From positions 1-60,213 of the forward strand of contig CAXSBR010000019.1 of NCBI GenBank assembly GCA_964236495.1: DNA of 60,213 bases. The letters run 5' to 3'. The notes under the pieces are model-generated. The model was not told the DNA's origin and did no database searches. It was given only the letters and a program-made list of their open reading frames with translations. A program made the translations under genes and the position numbers. Positions 53,065 to 60,207 of this stretch are shown piece after piece (the stretch's first letter is position 1; each line of letters begins with the position of its first letter). The stretch is from CAXSBR01 sp964236495 (GTDB taxonomy: Bacteria > Actinomycetota > Actinomycetes > Mycobacteriales > Jatrophihabitantaceae).

Positions 53065-53331
53065 ATGGCCACGCAGCAGCAGCAGGATGACGTGTTCGTC
53101 CTCGAGCACGACGTTACGACCACCGCGGCCGAGAGGGCGCTGAGCCTGGGCGAGCAGCTGCACCTGCGCAACGTCGTCGCGTCGGCCGGGTTTGAAGGCC
53201 ACGACGTCGAGGCCGAGGAACGCGCCCAGCTCGTCGAGATTCTCGCCGGGCGGCTCAGCTTCGACGACGCTTTCGCGCAGGTCATGGCCACGGTCCCGGC
53301 CGAGGCGTTCCTCCACCCTTCCCAGCGGTGA
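53065..53331 (+). CDS. VbhA-like antitoxin
   Basis: 88 residues from ATG 53065 after GAAGGAG. LSLGEQLHLRNVVASAGFEG, then VEAEERAQLVEILAGRLSFD fits the VbhA antitoxin domain that inhibits Fic AMPylating toxins. The stop overlaps a GTG (GTGA at 53328-53331) that begins a fic relic, the normal antitoxin-toxin arrangement. The gene looks intact although its toxin is destroyed. Confidence 0.6.
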   Translation: MATQQQQDDVFVLEHDVTTTAAERALSLGEQLHLRNVVASAGFEGHDVEAEERAQLVEILAGRLSFDDAFAQVMATVPAEAFLHPSQR

Positions 53332-53545
53332 CCGAGAGCCACGACTCAACCGTGCTTTTTGACAACCAGGCCGACTACTTCTGGCCGGGCATGATCGATG
53401 ACTGCCTGCCTGCGCAACACGCTGAACATCTATGACGCCGTAAAGCTGATCGGATGGAGCATCGAGCGGTCGACGGGCGCCTGGCCTTGCTCAGGAAACG
53501 GCCGCTGACGCCGACACTGGGACTTGGCGCACCTGCACGCACAGG
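53328..53545 (+). pseudogene. Fic toxin gene, frameshifted and truncated (copy 2)
   Basis: Fic N-terminal motifs occur in order but in three frames: DNQADYFWPG (53328 frame), CLRNTLNIYDAVKL (from 53399), DRMEHRAVDGRLALLRKRPL (after a one-base loss at 53446, shown by comparison with copy 1), and WDLAHLHAQ. In intact Fic proteins these correspond to the LRN...D, the helix before it and the DLAHL segment ahead of the catalytic HPFxxGN motif, which is absent. The relic then runs into relaxase-derived sequence. Confidence 0.65.
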
Positions 53546-53600
53546 ACCAAAGAGGCCAACCCACCGCGACCACGCATCAGCCGGTGACTTGTTCCAGACG
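53546..53600 (+). pseudogene. Relic of a second relaxase C-terminus (part 2)
   Basis: 53562-53600 is nearly identical to 51566-51606, the last codons and stop of the relaxase (ISR then TGA) and 15 bases beyond. A GCACAGGACCAAAGAGGCC stretch just before matches the relaxase at about 51492. The two relics (52890-53040 and this one) once formed a continuous relaxase 3' end into which the vbhA-fic segment was inserted, or the reverse. Confidence 0.65.
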
Positions 53601-53634
53601 TTGTGGGGTCTACGTCGTCGTGTAGGACAGGGCT

Positions 53635-55152
53635 GTGTCAAAGAAGCGGCCGGGCTGGCAGGAACAGCCGCCGCCGGTGTCGTTTTCGCGGTTCCGGGTA
53701 GCGGTGCGCCAGTTCCGGCGCGAGGGTTTACTCCGTCAGCTTGGAGCGGTCACCGCGGCTCAGTGGCACCACATGCTGGGGCGAGCTGACAATCAGCTCG
53801 GGACGCCATTCCCCTGGACGACGTCGCTGATCGCTCGGGAGGCGCTGTTGTTGCCGTCGGCCAGCAGCGCCACGAACAGGTTGACAACGCCCAGCGTGGT
53901 CGATGTCGAGGCGCTCGCCGCGCTGGCCGCTGACTTAGCGCCGCCCCCACTAGACGGTGCCGAAGCCGAGCAGATCGTGCACGACCTGGCCGTACGGGCG
54001 GTGTACCAGCAGTGGCCCTACTCAGCAGACAACATCTTCGGTGGCCAGGCCCGGATACGGCCCATGTTCGACCGGTCGTTCCCGCCCGACCGGTTCGACG
54101 TGCTCACCGCCGACTCGTTGAACGACGTCCTCGGCGGGCCGCTGGACGTGTTCATTGACAGCGGCGTGTTCTTCGCTACAGCCGCCGCGGTCAACGCCGG
54201 CCAGTTCGACGAAGGCTGGCTGGCTGGTCCGCAGTTCGCCGAAGTCCGCGCCCGCGTTGGGCTCGACGAGTTGCTGTCGGTATTCCGGACTGCATGGGCG
54301 GGTGACCTGCACGACCTGCGCCGCGAAGCTCAGAAGCGGGGCTCACGGATTGAGACGATGCGTCAGTACGACTGGAACCCGCTCCAGGCGCGCCCGTTTG
54401 TGCGGATGTCGGCAGGTGATTACCTCGCCCCGCAATCGGCGTGGACGCAGCTGCACGTCAGCCCGACCGCGATTTATCACCTCGGGATCGCCCGCCACGG
54501 CGACGCGTGGGCCAGAGACCTCGGCAAGGCGCAGGAGGACTACATCCTGCGGCAGCTCGAACAGCTCGAGCCGGCGGCCACAGTAGTGCCGGAAATCGAG
54601 TGGGAGAGCCCGTACGGATCAGTGCGCAGTGTCGACGCGATCGTGATGTTCGCCGACTGCACCGTGCTGGTCGAATCCAAAAGCCTGCGGGCTCGGGTGG
54701 ACAGCACCACCAACTTCGCCGCCTACACGGAGCGTCTGAGTCGAGATCTGATCAGAGTCTGCGGCAACCAGCTGCCCCGCACTCTCGCCGCCATCCGAAC
54801 CGGCGACGCGGCGTTCGCCGCGGTACCCCACGACGGCCGACCGATCCTTGCCCTTGTCGTCACCCCTGAACCGCTCTATCTGGCCAATATCCCCGCCCAC
54901 CGCAGACAGCTTCCCGACCCCGGCATCCCCTACGCCATGGTCAGCTTGACCGAGCTGGAGAACCTCGTCGCCGCCGCACTTGCCGACGGCACCGGTGCCA
55001 TCTTCCAGGCCGCCGTCGCGCCTCGACCTGACGGTTCTATAGACCCAAACGCCGCACTCCAAGCGCGCTTTCGGCATGACCAGCCGAACAACCCACTACT
55101 GACAACGGCATGGAAGATGTCTCGCTGGGGGTGCGCACTGACCAGCGGGTAG
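53635..55152 (+). CDS. Predicted nuclease-domain protein of a mobile element (PD-(D/E)XK-like)
   Basis: 505 residues from GTG 53635. The N-terminal 300 residues have no recognised fold (WTTSLIAREALLLPSASSAT, DVFIDSGVFFATAAAVNAG). The C-terminal part carries VVPEIEWESPYGSVRSVDAI, then VLVESKSLRARVD: Glu, Asp and Glu-x-Lys in the spacing of PD-(D/E)XK nucleases (D about 334, ESK about 347-349), and a NERD-like order of strands. Likely a DNA-cleaving defence or element-stability protein. It stands alone beside the toxin-antitoxin debris. Confidence 0.6.
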   Translation: MSKKRPGWQEQPPPVSFSRFRVAVRQFRREGLLRQLGAVTAAQWHHMLGRADNQLGTPFPWTTSLIAREALLLPSASSATNRLTTPSVVDVEALAALAADLAPPPLDGAEAEQIVHDLAVRAVYQQWPYSADNIFGGQARIRPMFDRSFPPDRFDVLTADSLNDVLGGPLDVFIDSGVFFATAAAVNAGQFDEGWLAGPQFAEVRARVGLDELLSVFRTAWAGDLHDLRREAQKRGSRIETMRQYDWNPLQARPFVRMSAGDYLAPQSAWTQLHVSPTAIYHLGIARHGDAWARDLGKAQEDYILRQLEQLEPAATVVPEIEWESPYGSVRSVDAIVMFADCTVLVESKSLRARVDSTTNFAAYTERLSRDLIRVCGNQLPRTLAAIRTGDAAFAAVPHDGRPILALVVTPEPLYLANIPAHRRQLPDPGIPYAMVSLTELENLVAAALADGTGAIFQAAVAPRPDGSIDPNAALQARFRHDQPNNPLLTTAWKMSRWGCALTSG

Positions 55153-55271
55153 TGGAACCCCGTGTTATCGATTGGCGCTTGGCAGCACAGCGCTCGCGCT
55201 CAAGAAGTTCCTAACACTTCAGACGGCGTGGCGCGCACTAGGCGTCATAGGCATAGGCCATCGTCATGTGC

Positions 55272-55613
55272 ATGAGCACTGTCGCCTTCGAGTGTCGGAT
55301 GACCCCGGAACAGCGGGAGTCCCTGCGCACGTCCGCTCGTGAGCGGAACGTCACGATGCAGGAACTTCTCGAGTTGACCGTGTTCAACGAGGTACGGCCG
55401 CGGCAGCGTCAACGACACAAGCCGCTGGGCCGCGATCACGGCGTGTTCGCGTCGGCGTGGACGACGTTCTCGGTGCTGAGCGAGACGTCGCCGGCCGCTA
55501 GATCGAGAAAGGACTCCTCGTCCGGACGAACGGTTGCCAAGTACCGCGGGGACGTGAACACGGCGGCGAAGCCGTCGACGTCGTCGAACCAGATCTCGGT
55601 GATGCCGTCGTAG
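55272..55613 (+). CDS. Ribbon-helix-helix ORF running antisense into EthD gene
   Basis: Starting at ATG 55272 (or 55266), residues 1-55 look like a real ribbon-helix-helix protein (AFECRMTPEQRESLRTSARE, RNVTMQELLELTVFNEVRP). From about 55436 the frame is antisense to the EthD gene and has no meaning of its own. A chimeric tail at the edge of the element is the likely explanation, so the natural stop has been lost. This junction marks the right boundary. Confidence 0.5.
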   Translation: MSTVAFECRMTPEQRESLRTSARERNVTMQELLELTVFNEVRPRQRQRHKPLGRDHGVFASAWTTFSVLSETSPAARSRKDSSSGRTVAKYRGDVNTAAKPSTSSNQISVMPS

Positions 55614-55795
55614 CGCGAAGCCGGCATGCCGGCAAGGTCGACGCCTAGGTTGTGCGACTGCACGTAGCGACGCACGTGCTTTTTCGACTCAGGCAAGGAC
55701 ATGAACAGCTGGGCATGACTGGTCTTGTGATGGTCCACGAACTGGTCGTGAGTGAGCCGTGGGTTGCGGACGAGCAGTGCAGTGAACTTGATCAT
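55436..55795 (-). CDS. EthD-domain protein
   Basis: 119 residues, ferredoxin-like alpha/beta dimeric-barrel fold: MIKFTALLVRNPRLTHDQFV, DHHKTSHAQL and ITEIWFDDVDGFAAVFTSPR are typical. EthD proteins help in ether or xenobiotic degradation and often stand alone in actinobacteria. Divergent from the TetR gene at 55954, which likely controls it. Confidence 0.85.
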   Translation of the reverse strand: MIKFTALLVRNPRLTHDQFVDHHKTSHAQLFMSLPESKKHVRRYVQSHNLGVDLAGMPASRYDGITEIWFDDVDGFAAVFTSPRYLATVRPDEESFLDLAAGDVSLSTENVVHADANTP

Positions 55796-55898
55796 GCGAA
55801 GCCTTTCGAGGTGAGCAGGTGGGCGGCAGCGTGCCGAGCCGGACGAGGAGCTGTAGCGGGACCGATGACGTTCGCCAGCTCGGCGGCTCAGCGCTCAA

Positions 55899-55936
55899 CT
55901 AACGCGTGTTAGGTGAGAGTATCACTGTCGCCTAAC
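55899..55936. promoter_or_regulatory. TetR operator between EthD and TetR genes
   Basis: Half-sites CTAAC (55899-55903) and GTTAGG (55908-55913) form a dyad with four bases between, and CCTAAC (55931-55936) forms a second dyad with GTTAGG across 17 bases. Three copies of the same half-site in a divergent gap are typical of TetR autoregulation. Confidence 0.65.
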
Positions 55937-55953
55937 AGTTGTATGGTCTTGAC

Positions 55954-56643
55954 GTGCAGAACGACGGAAACCCACCCGCGCCCGTTGCCGCCGGCCGGGC
56001 GGTGAACAGGCGCGGCCACGGGGTCACCCTGCGCCGGGAGATCATGGACGCAGCGGTGGCACTGCTCGGCGAGGCTCCTTCCGGACCGGCGGTGACTCTG
56101 CGCGCTATCGCACGCCGGGCCGGAATCGCGGCGCCGTCGATCTATCTGCATTTCGCCGACCGCGACGCCATCCTCGATGCCGTCGTCTCCGAGTCGTTCG
56201 ACCAGCTCGCAGGCATGATGCTCGCGGCCACCGAAGCGCAAGCACCGGCGGCAGTGCGGGTTCGGTCGCTGTGCGGGGCCTACCTCGCCTTTGCCGAAGC
56301 GTTCCCGGGCCGCTATCGCGTCCTCTTCGAGCGCGCGGAGCCGAACCTCAGCGCGGAAACCCGGCCCTATCCCGAGGGACTTGCCGTGTTCGACCTGCTC
56401 AGCACTGCACTCACTGACGCCGTGGTGGAGGGCAGCTCTACCAGTGTCGACCCGCTCGGCGACAGCGCGGCTCTGTGGACAGCGCTGCACGGTTTGGCCG
56501 TTCTCCCATCCGCCACACCCGGCTTTCCGTGGCCGCCGACAACCCGGCTTCTCGATGTATTGATCAACGGTGTCGGGCGGCTTGCTGCGGACTCTGTTAA
56601 AGCCGACACGGGTAGGCCGATCGATGTGAATGTGGCGCGGTAG
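55954..56643 (+). CDS. TetR-family regulator
   Basis: 229 residues from GTG 55954. HTH VTLRAIARRAGIAAPSIYLHF (about 47-67) and a WHG-type ligand domain (AYLAFAEAFPGRYRVLFERA). A TTG 15 bases upstream is an alternative start. Likely represses itself and the EthD gene through the CTAAC repeats. Confidence 0.85.
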   Translation: MQNDGNPPAPVAAGRAVNRRGHGVTLRREIMDAAVALLGEAPSGPAVTLRAIARRAGIAAPSIYLHFADRDAILDAVVSESFDQLAGMMLAATEAQAPAAVRVRSLCGAYLAFAEAFPGRYRVLFERAEPNLSAETRPYPEGLAVFDLLSTALTDAVVEGSSTSVDPLGDSAALWTALHGLAVLPSATPGFPWPPTTRLLDVLINGVGRLAADSVKADTGRPIDVNVAR

Positions 56644-56712
56644 GCCGGAGCTTTGCGCGTTCAGGCGACTGACCGGCGTTCGGGCAATCGGGCCTGGGGT
56701 GCTGCCGGTGTG

Positions 56713-57465
56713 TCACCTGCTCCGGCTGCTGACGAGTTGGGCCGCCACCACCAGGTTGTGCGTGCTCTGATCGCCCTGCTCGTACTCGCAGGTCACCAGG
56801 ACGAGGTTTACCGGATCGCCACCGCACGCGGGCACCTGCAGGTTGCCGGTCTTCGACGACCTGCCCGTCGCGCAGATCCGGTAGGTCAACAAGCTCGCAG
56901 GCGTGTCCACCGTGACGATGTCGCCAGGAGTGGCGTCACGCAGCCGGGTGAAGGAGCACACGTGATGGTGGCAGGCGTGACCGTAGATGTAGCTGGGACC
57001 GCCCGTCGCGTCGGCTGTGGGGTAGGCCGACTGCTCGATCCAGGCTGCGGTACGCCACTGCTGGGCGGTGTCGTGCGGCGGATCGATCGGTGCGGTGGTG
57101 CCGTCGGAGCCGACGTCGACGCTGAGCGGAGCGATGGGCGCCTCGATAGTTCCTACGCCGGTGCGCACGACGAGTGAGAACCCGTCGTACGGGGTAAGCG
57201 GGCGCGACGACGGCGCCGTCGTGCTGCGCTGCTGACTCGACGACGTAGCCGGTGCGGTCCGCGGCTGCTGCGCCGCCGGCACCGGAGCACCTACTTGGGT
57301 TGCGTCCGATCGCACCGCCGGCACCGAGGCATGCACCTGGGTGGCCTCCGATTGCACCGACCCTACCGGCGCCACAGACCGGGTCGTCTCAGGCATCGCC
57401 TGGCACCCTGCGGCCAGAACCGCGGCGGCCAGCAGGGTGCCGACGAACAGGCGGTACCTCGTCAC
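56713..57465 (-). CDS. Sortase-family transpeptidase with lipoprotein-type signal
   Basis: 250 residues from GTG 57465. VGTLLAAAVLAAGC is a signal ending in a lipobox Cys; a Thr/Ser/Pro linker follows (to about 90). The sortase core has the catalytic His in SYIYGHACHHHVC and the catalytic Cys in LVLVTCEYEQG; the Arg may be in LTYRICATGR or near the C-terminus. The GTGA overlap with the stop of the preceding gene (57462) makes an operon with a repeat surface protein, its probable substrate. Confidence 0.8.
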   Translation of the reverse strand: MTRYRLFVGTLLAAAVLAAGCQAMPETTRSVAPVGSVQSEATQVHASVPAVRSDATQVGAPVPAAQQPRTAPATSSSQQRSTTAPSSRPLTPYDGFSLVVRTGVGTIEAPIAPLSVDVGSDGTTAPIDPPHDTAQQWRTAAWIEQSAYPTADATGGPSYIYGHACHHHVCSFTRLRDATPGDIVTVDTPASLLTYRICATGRSSKTGNLQVPACGGDPVNLVLVTCEYEQGDQSTHNLVVAAQLVSSRSR

Positions 57466-58727
57466 CGGACCGATCGACGCAGTATCAGGAGCAGGCTCGC
57501 GGCGAGGAAGCCCAGCCCCAGGACCAGCAGCAGCGGGTTCGGCCCGCTGTGGGTCGGTGTGTCCCCGGTCAGCCCGGCCGGCGCCACGAAGGAAGCCCGA
57601 GTGGACTGCGCGGCTGAGGCGCGGTGAGATGTGGACGCACTGGAGCGGTTGTCGGCGTTGTCCGCAGCAGCCGCAGCTGCGGCGGCAGCCGAGCGGCTGG
57701 CCTTGGCTTCGCGACGGGCGTCGGCAGCAGCGGCGCGACTGGCGTTCGCCGCCTGCGCAGACGCGGATTCGGACGGCCTGGCCGACGTATGGCTGCTGTG
57801 CGAAGAGGTCCGCGTCGAAGTGCTGCTGGAATTCGTCCTGCTCGTCGGCGATGTGCTGCGGGGGGTGCTGGTGCGCGGGGTGCTGCTGCGCGGGGTGCTG
57901 GTCGCAGAGGTGCTGCGGGTCGGCCTGCTGCTGGGGGAGGTGCTGCGCGTGGGAGAGCTGGTGGGTGCAGCGCTGCTGGTCGGGCTTCCCGCGCGAACAA
58001 GGTTTGTGAGCGATGCGGTGCACGTTACGGTCGCGCCCCCACCGTTGCCCGAGCCGTTGCACTGGTCGATGGTGACGGGAATTGCCGAGGTCTTGGTGGA
58101 TGAAGTGACGGTGCACCGCACCCGCCGCGTTGCGCCACCGCCGTTACCCGAGGAGTTGCACTGGCTGATGGCGGCGTTCGTGGTGTTGTCCCTGGGTGCG
58201 CAGTCGGTGGTCGGCTCGGCGCCGCCCCCTGTTCCTGAGCTGATGCACTGCTTGATGGTGGCGTCCTGGGTCGTCGCGGTGCCGACGATGTTGTTGGTGA
58301 CGCGCACGGTGCACGCGACCTCGCCACCGCCGCCGCTGCCCGAACCGTTGCACTGATTGACCGCTGTGGTCAGTGCCGTCGACGACGACGTGGTGTTGGT
58401 GCACGTCGGCGGAGCATTGGCCGCACCGTGGCATACCGTGACAGTCGCCTTCGAGCTGGTCTTGCCTGTCGCGAGATTCAGATTGTTGACGACGACCACC
58501 GAACAGGTGACGCCCTCACCGCCGCCGTTGGCGAGGCCGTTGCACTGGTTGATCGTCGGCGGCGCCGCCTGCGCCACCGACTGGAAGCCTGCGCCGGCGA
58601 GGGCGCCCAACACGAGCAGCACCAGACCGGTTACGGCCAGGCCGGCCGCGAAGAGCCGCCGCAGTGGAGAGCTCGAGCGGCGCTGCACCGCGCGGCGGTG
58701 CGACGGTGTGGAAGACGATGTGCGCAT
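57462..58727 (-). CDS. Cys/Gly-rich repeat surface protein, putative sortase substrate
   Basis: 421 residues from ATG 58727. Signal or anchor helix at about 28-50 (AGLAVTGLVLLVLGALAG). Five tandem units of about 45 residues each open with QCNG/QCIS/QCNS-type and GGG (INQCNGLANGGGEGVTC, VNQCNGSGSGGGGEVAC, IDQCNGSGNGGGATVTC), each with a Cys pair. A long Ser/Thr/Arg-rich stretch and an Ala-rich coil lead to a C-terminal helix (LLLVLGLGFLAASLLLILR) and a basic tail, a sorting-signal layout. No clear LPxTG; the segment before the helix reads GLTGDTPTHSG. Confidence 0.78.
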   Translation of the reverse strand: MRTSSSTPSHRRAVQRRSSSPLRRLFAAGLAVTGLVLLVLGALAGAGFQSVAQAAPPTINQCNGLANGGGEGVTCSVVVVNNLNLATGKTSSKATVTVCHGAANAPPTCTNTTSSSTALTTAVNQCNGSGSGGGGEVACTVRVTNNIVGTATTQDATIKQCISSGTGGGAEPTTDCAPRDNTTNAAISQCNSSGNGGGATRRVRCTVTSSTKTSAIPVTIDQCNGSGNGGGATVTCTASLTNLVRAGSPTSSAAPTSSPTRSTSPSSRPTRSTSATSTPRSSTPRTSTPRSTSPTSRTNSSSTSTRTSSHSSHTSARPSESASAQAANASRAAAADARREAKASRSAAAAAAAAADNADNRSSASTSHRASAAQSTRASFVAPAGLTGDTPTHSGPNPLLLVLGLGFLAASLLLILRRSVR

Positions 58728-59176
58728 TGTTCCGCCTCGGGGGTCGCGGTGCTGGCAGGCGGAGATGCCCGCCAGCGTGAAGCCTTCCCCCGGAAGCCTC
58801 GTCGTGCTCGCCTTAGCACATGCCGTAACGGCATACAAGTGGCTTGTGCGAAAACTACGCCAGATTCCAGTTGTCCGCGACACGAACGCGATGCTCGCAG
58901 CGAGCAAGGTGCGCAGGCCTGCTCAGTCCAACATGGCAGTCACGTTTGCCTGCACCAGGCAGGTCCGCGATCGGCGAGTACGTCGACGCGATCGTGGCGG
59001 ACTGCGGCACCGCCAAGTACCGCCAAAAAAATGGCGGTGCCGGCGAACTGACGACCCTGAAGTCACCAGCGCACCGGCACCGCCGGAACTAGCGTGTAAT
59101 CCACCGCCGAATCTCGTCTACGCGACAGACCAGGCGGAGGCGAGAAGGCGCATCGTGCTCGCGTCCTCGCATCTTG
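58728..59176. promoter_or_regulatory. Intergenic region with operator palindrome and hairpin
   Basis: No gene seen. ATGCCGT-A-ACGGCAT (58821-58835) is a perfect 15-base palindrome about 95 bases upstream of the surface-protein start. CGGCACCGCCA (59005-59015) pairs with TGGCGGTGCCG (59032-59042); an inner ACCGCC/GGCGGT stem competes with it, as in attenuators. On the minus strand this lies between the Rpf stop and the surface operon, so it may be the Rpf terminator. Confidence 0.5.
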
Positions 59177-59839
59177 TTACAACCGGATGCGCTCGCCCGT
59201 GTAGATCAGGTTGGGGTTGTGGATGATTCCCCGGTTGAGGTGAGCCAGCGTGCGCCAGCCGCCTGACACGTCGTGCGCGCGGGCAATCTTGCTCAGCGTG
59301 TCACCGTGGCGGACAACGTACATGTGCTTGCTGACAGCCGAGAGATGACGGCTGGGCTTGACCGTGGAACGGTGCACGTGCTTGACGACGTGCTTGGTAG
59401 CGACGTGCTTGCGCGCACTCGAGTGCCGCACCGGTGACGTATGCGTGGTGTTCGATGCAGACCTCAGGTTTCGTCCACACACTGGCCACGCGCCGACGCC
59501 CTGGCCGCGAAGAACCTTCTCAGCAATCGCTATCTGCTGCGACTTCGACGCCCTGTCTGCGCGGCTGGCGTACTGGCCACCGCCGTATGCGCGCCATGTC
59601 GACGCGCTGAACTGGAGGCCACCGTAGTAGCCGTTGCCGGTATTGATGTGCCAGTTACCGCTGGATTCACAATTCGCCACGCCGTCCCAGTTGTGGGCGG
59701 ACGCCGCTGATGCGGTGCCGGCGAGCATCGGTGATGCGGTAATTGCCGTCGCTGCGGCCAGTACCGCTCCCACTGCGAGCGGACCTCTCACTGGCGTGTG
59801 GGCGGCGCGATGCCGACCGTGGTAAAAGCCTTCTGACAT
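59177..59839 (-). CDS. Resuscitation-promoting factor (Rpf) transglycosylase with LysM
   Basis: 220 residues, secreted peptidoglycan-cleaving enzyme. Signal peptide to about 46 (ASPMLAGTASAASAHNWDG), then the Rpf catalytic domain (about 48-118) with the catalytic Glu in VANCESSGNWHINTGNGYYG, LQFSASTWRAYGG. A basic His/Lys/Ser linker (about 125-165) leads to a C-terminal LysM (YVVRHGDTLSKIARAHDV). Rpf proteins wake dormant actinobacteria. Expression should be governed by the c-di-AMP riboswitch upstream. Confidence 0.92.
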   Translation of the reverse strand: MSEGFYHGRHRAAHTPVRGPLAVGAVLAAATAITASPMLAGTASAASAHNWDGVANCESSGNWHINTGNGYYGGLQFSASTWRAYGGGQYASRADRASKSQQIAIAEKVLRGQGVGAWPVCGRNLRSASNTTHTSPVRHSSARKHVATKHVVKHVHRSTVKPSRHLSAVSKHMYVVRHGDTLSKIARAHDVSGGWRTLAHLNRGIIHNPNLIYTGERIRL

Positions 59840-59854
59840 GCGATCTCCGATCGA

Positions 59855-60012
59855 TCCGCCGGCGAAGTTAGCTGTCGGGTTTGGGCGATCGGTGCCCAGC
59901 CGCGTTGCTACGCGGCTTCACCCCAGGGCGACGCTTGTGCGCCCGGTTGGGTCCCCCGTCCCCGTCCGTGGGTTAGCTGGGTGGCCGGTGGACGGGATTA
60001 GGCGGACCGGCG
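59855..60012 (-). ncRNA. Cyclic di-AMP (ydaO/yuaA) riboswitch
   Basis: Read on the minus strand, the leader contains the conserved parts of the ydaO class in order: CAGCTAACCC, GACGGGGGACCCAAC, TCGCCCTGGGGTGAAGCC, a variable stem (CGCG...CGCG), CTGGGCA, and CCCGACAGCTAACTTCG. Two CAGCTAAC copies reflect the pseudo-symmetric fold that binds two c-di-AMP. It ends about 16 bases before the Rpf start. In actinobacteria this riboswitch typically turns rpf-type genes off when c-di-AMP is high. Confidence 0.9.
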
Positions 60013-60131
60013 CACACGCCCGGGCCATGTACCCCGACGCCGCTCCAATGTAACGCCTAGGTCACGATAGGGGAAGTCGCCGGCGGTTGCGTCACATTTA
60101 GTCGCCAATGGACTCTGCTGCTGGGGGGTCA

Positions 60132-60207
60132 GCTCCTTCGTCGCTCGATCCTCACCCTGCTGTCTACGGGCTCCGGGCCTCGCTCCTACGTCGCTCGATC
60201 CTCACCC
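60132..60207. repeat. 26-bp direct repeat, two copies 50 bases apart
   Basis: A 26-base unit starting GCTCCTTCGTCGCTCGATCC at 60132-60157 recurs at 60182-60207 with one mismatch. A GGGCTCCGGGCCTC stretch precedes the second copy. It is at the window edge and may continue. Dispersed actinobacterial repeat of unknown role; the rest of 60013-60213 shows no gene. Confidence 0.6.

Noticed and set aside
46100..53494. 48-bp repeat at 46100 and 53447 as attachment-site or recombination ends of a 7-kb unit
   Set aside because: Both copies are pieces of the same fic coding sequence, and a second pair of matches (46061 and 53137) shows a collapsed gene copy, which explains the repeat without integration.
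57631..58356. 241-codon plus-strand frame opposite the repeat surface protein
   Set aside because: Mirrors the repetitive Ser/Thr/Arg region of the minus-strand gene; the latter has signal, repeats and coupled sortase.
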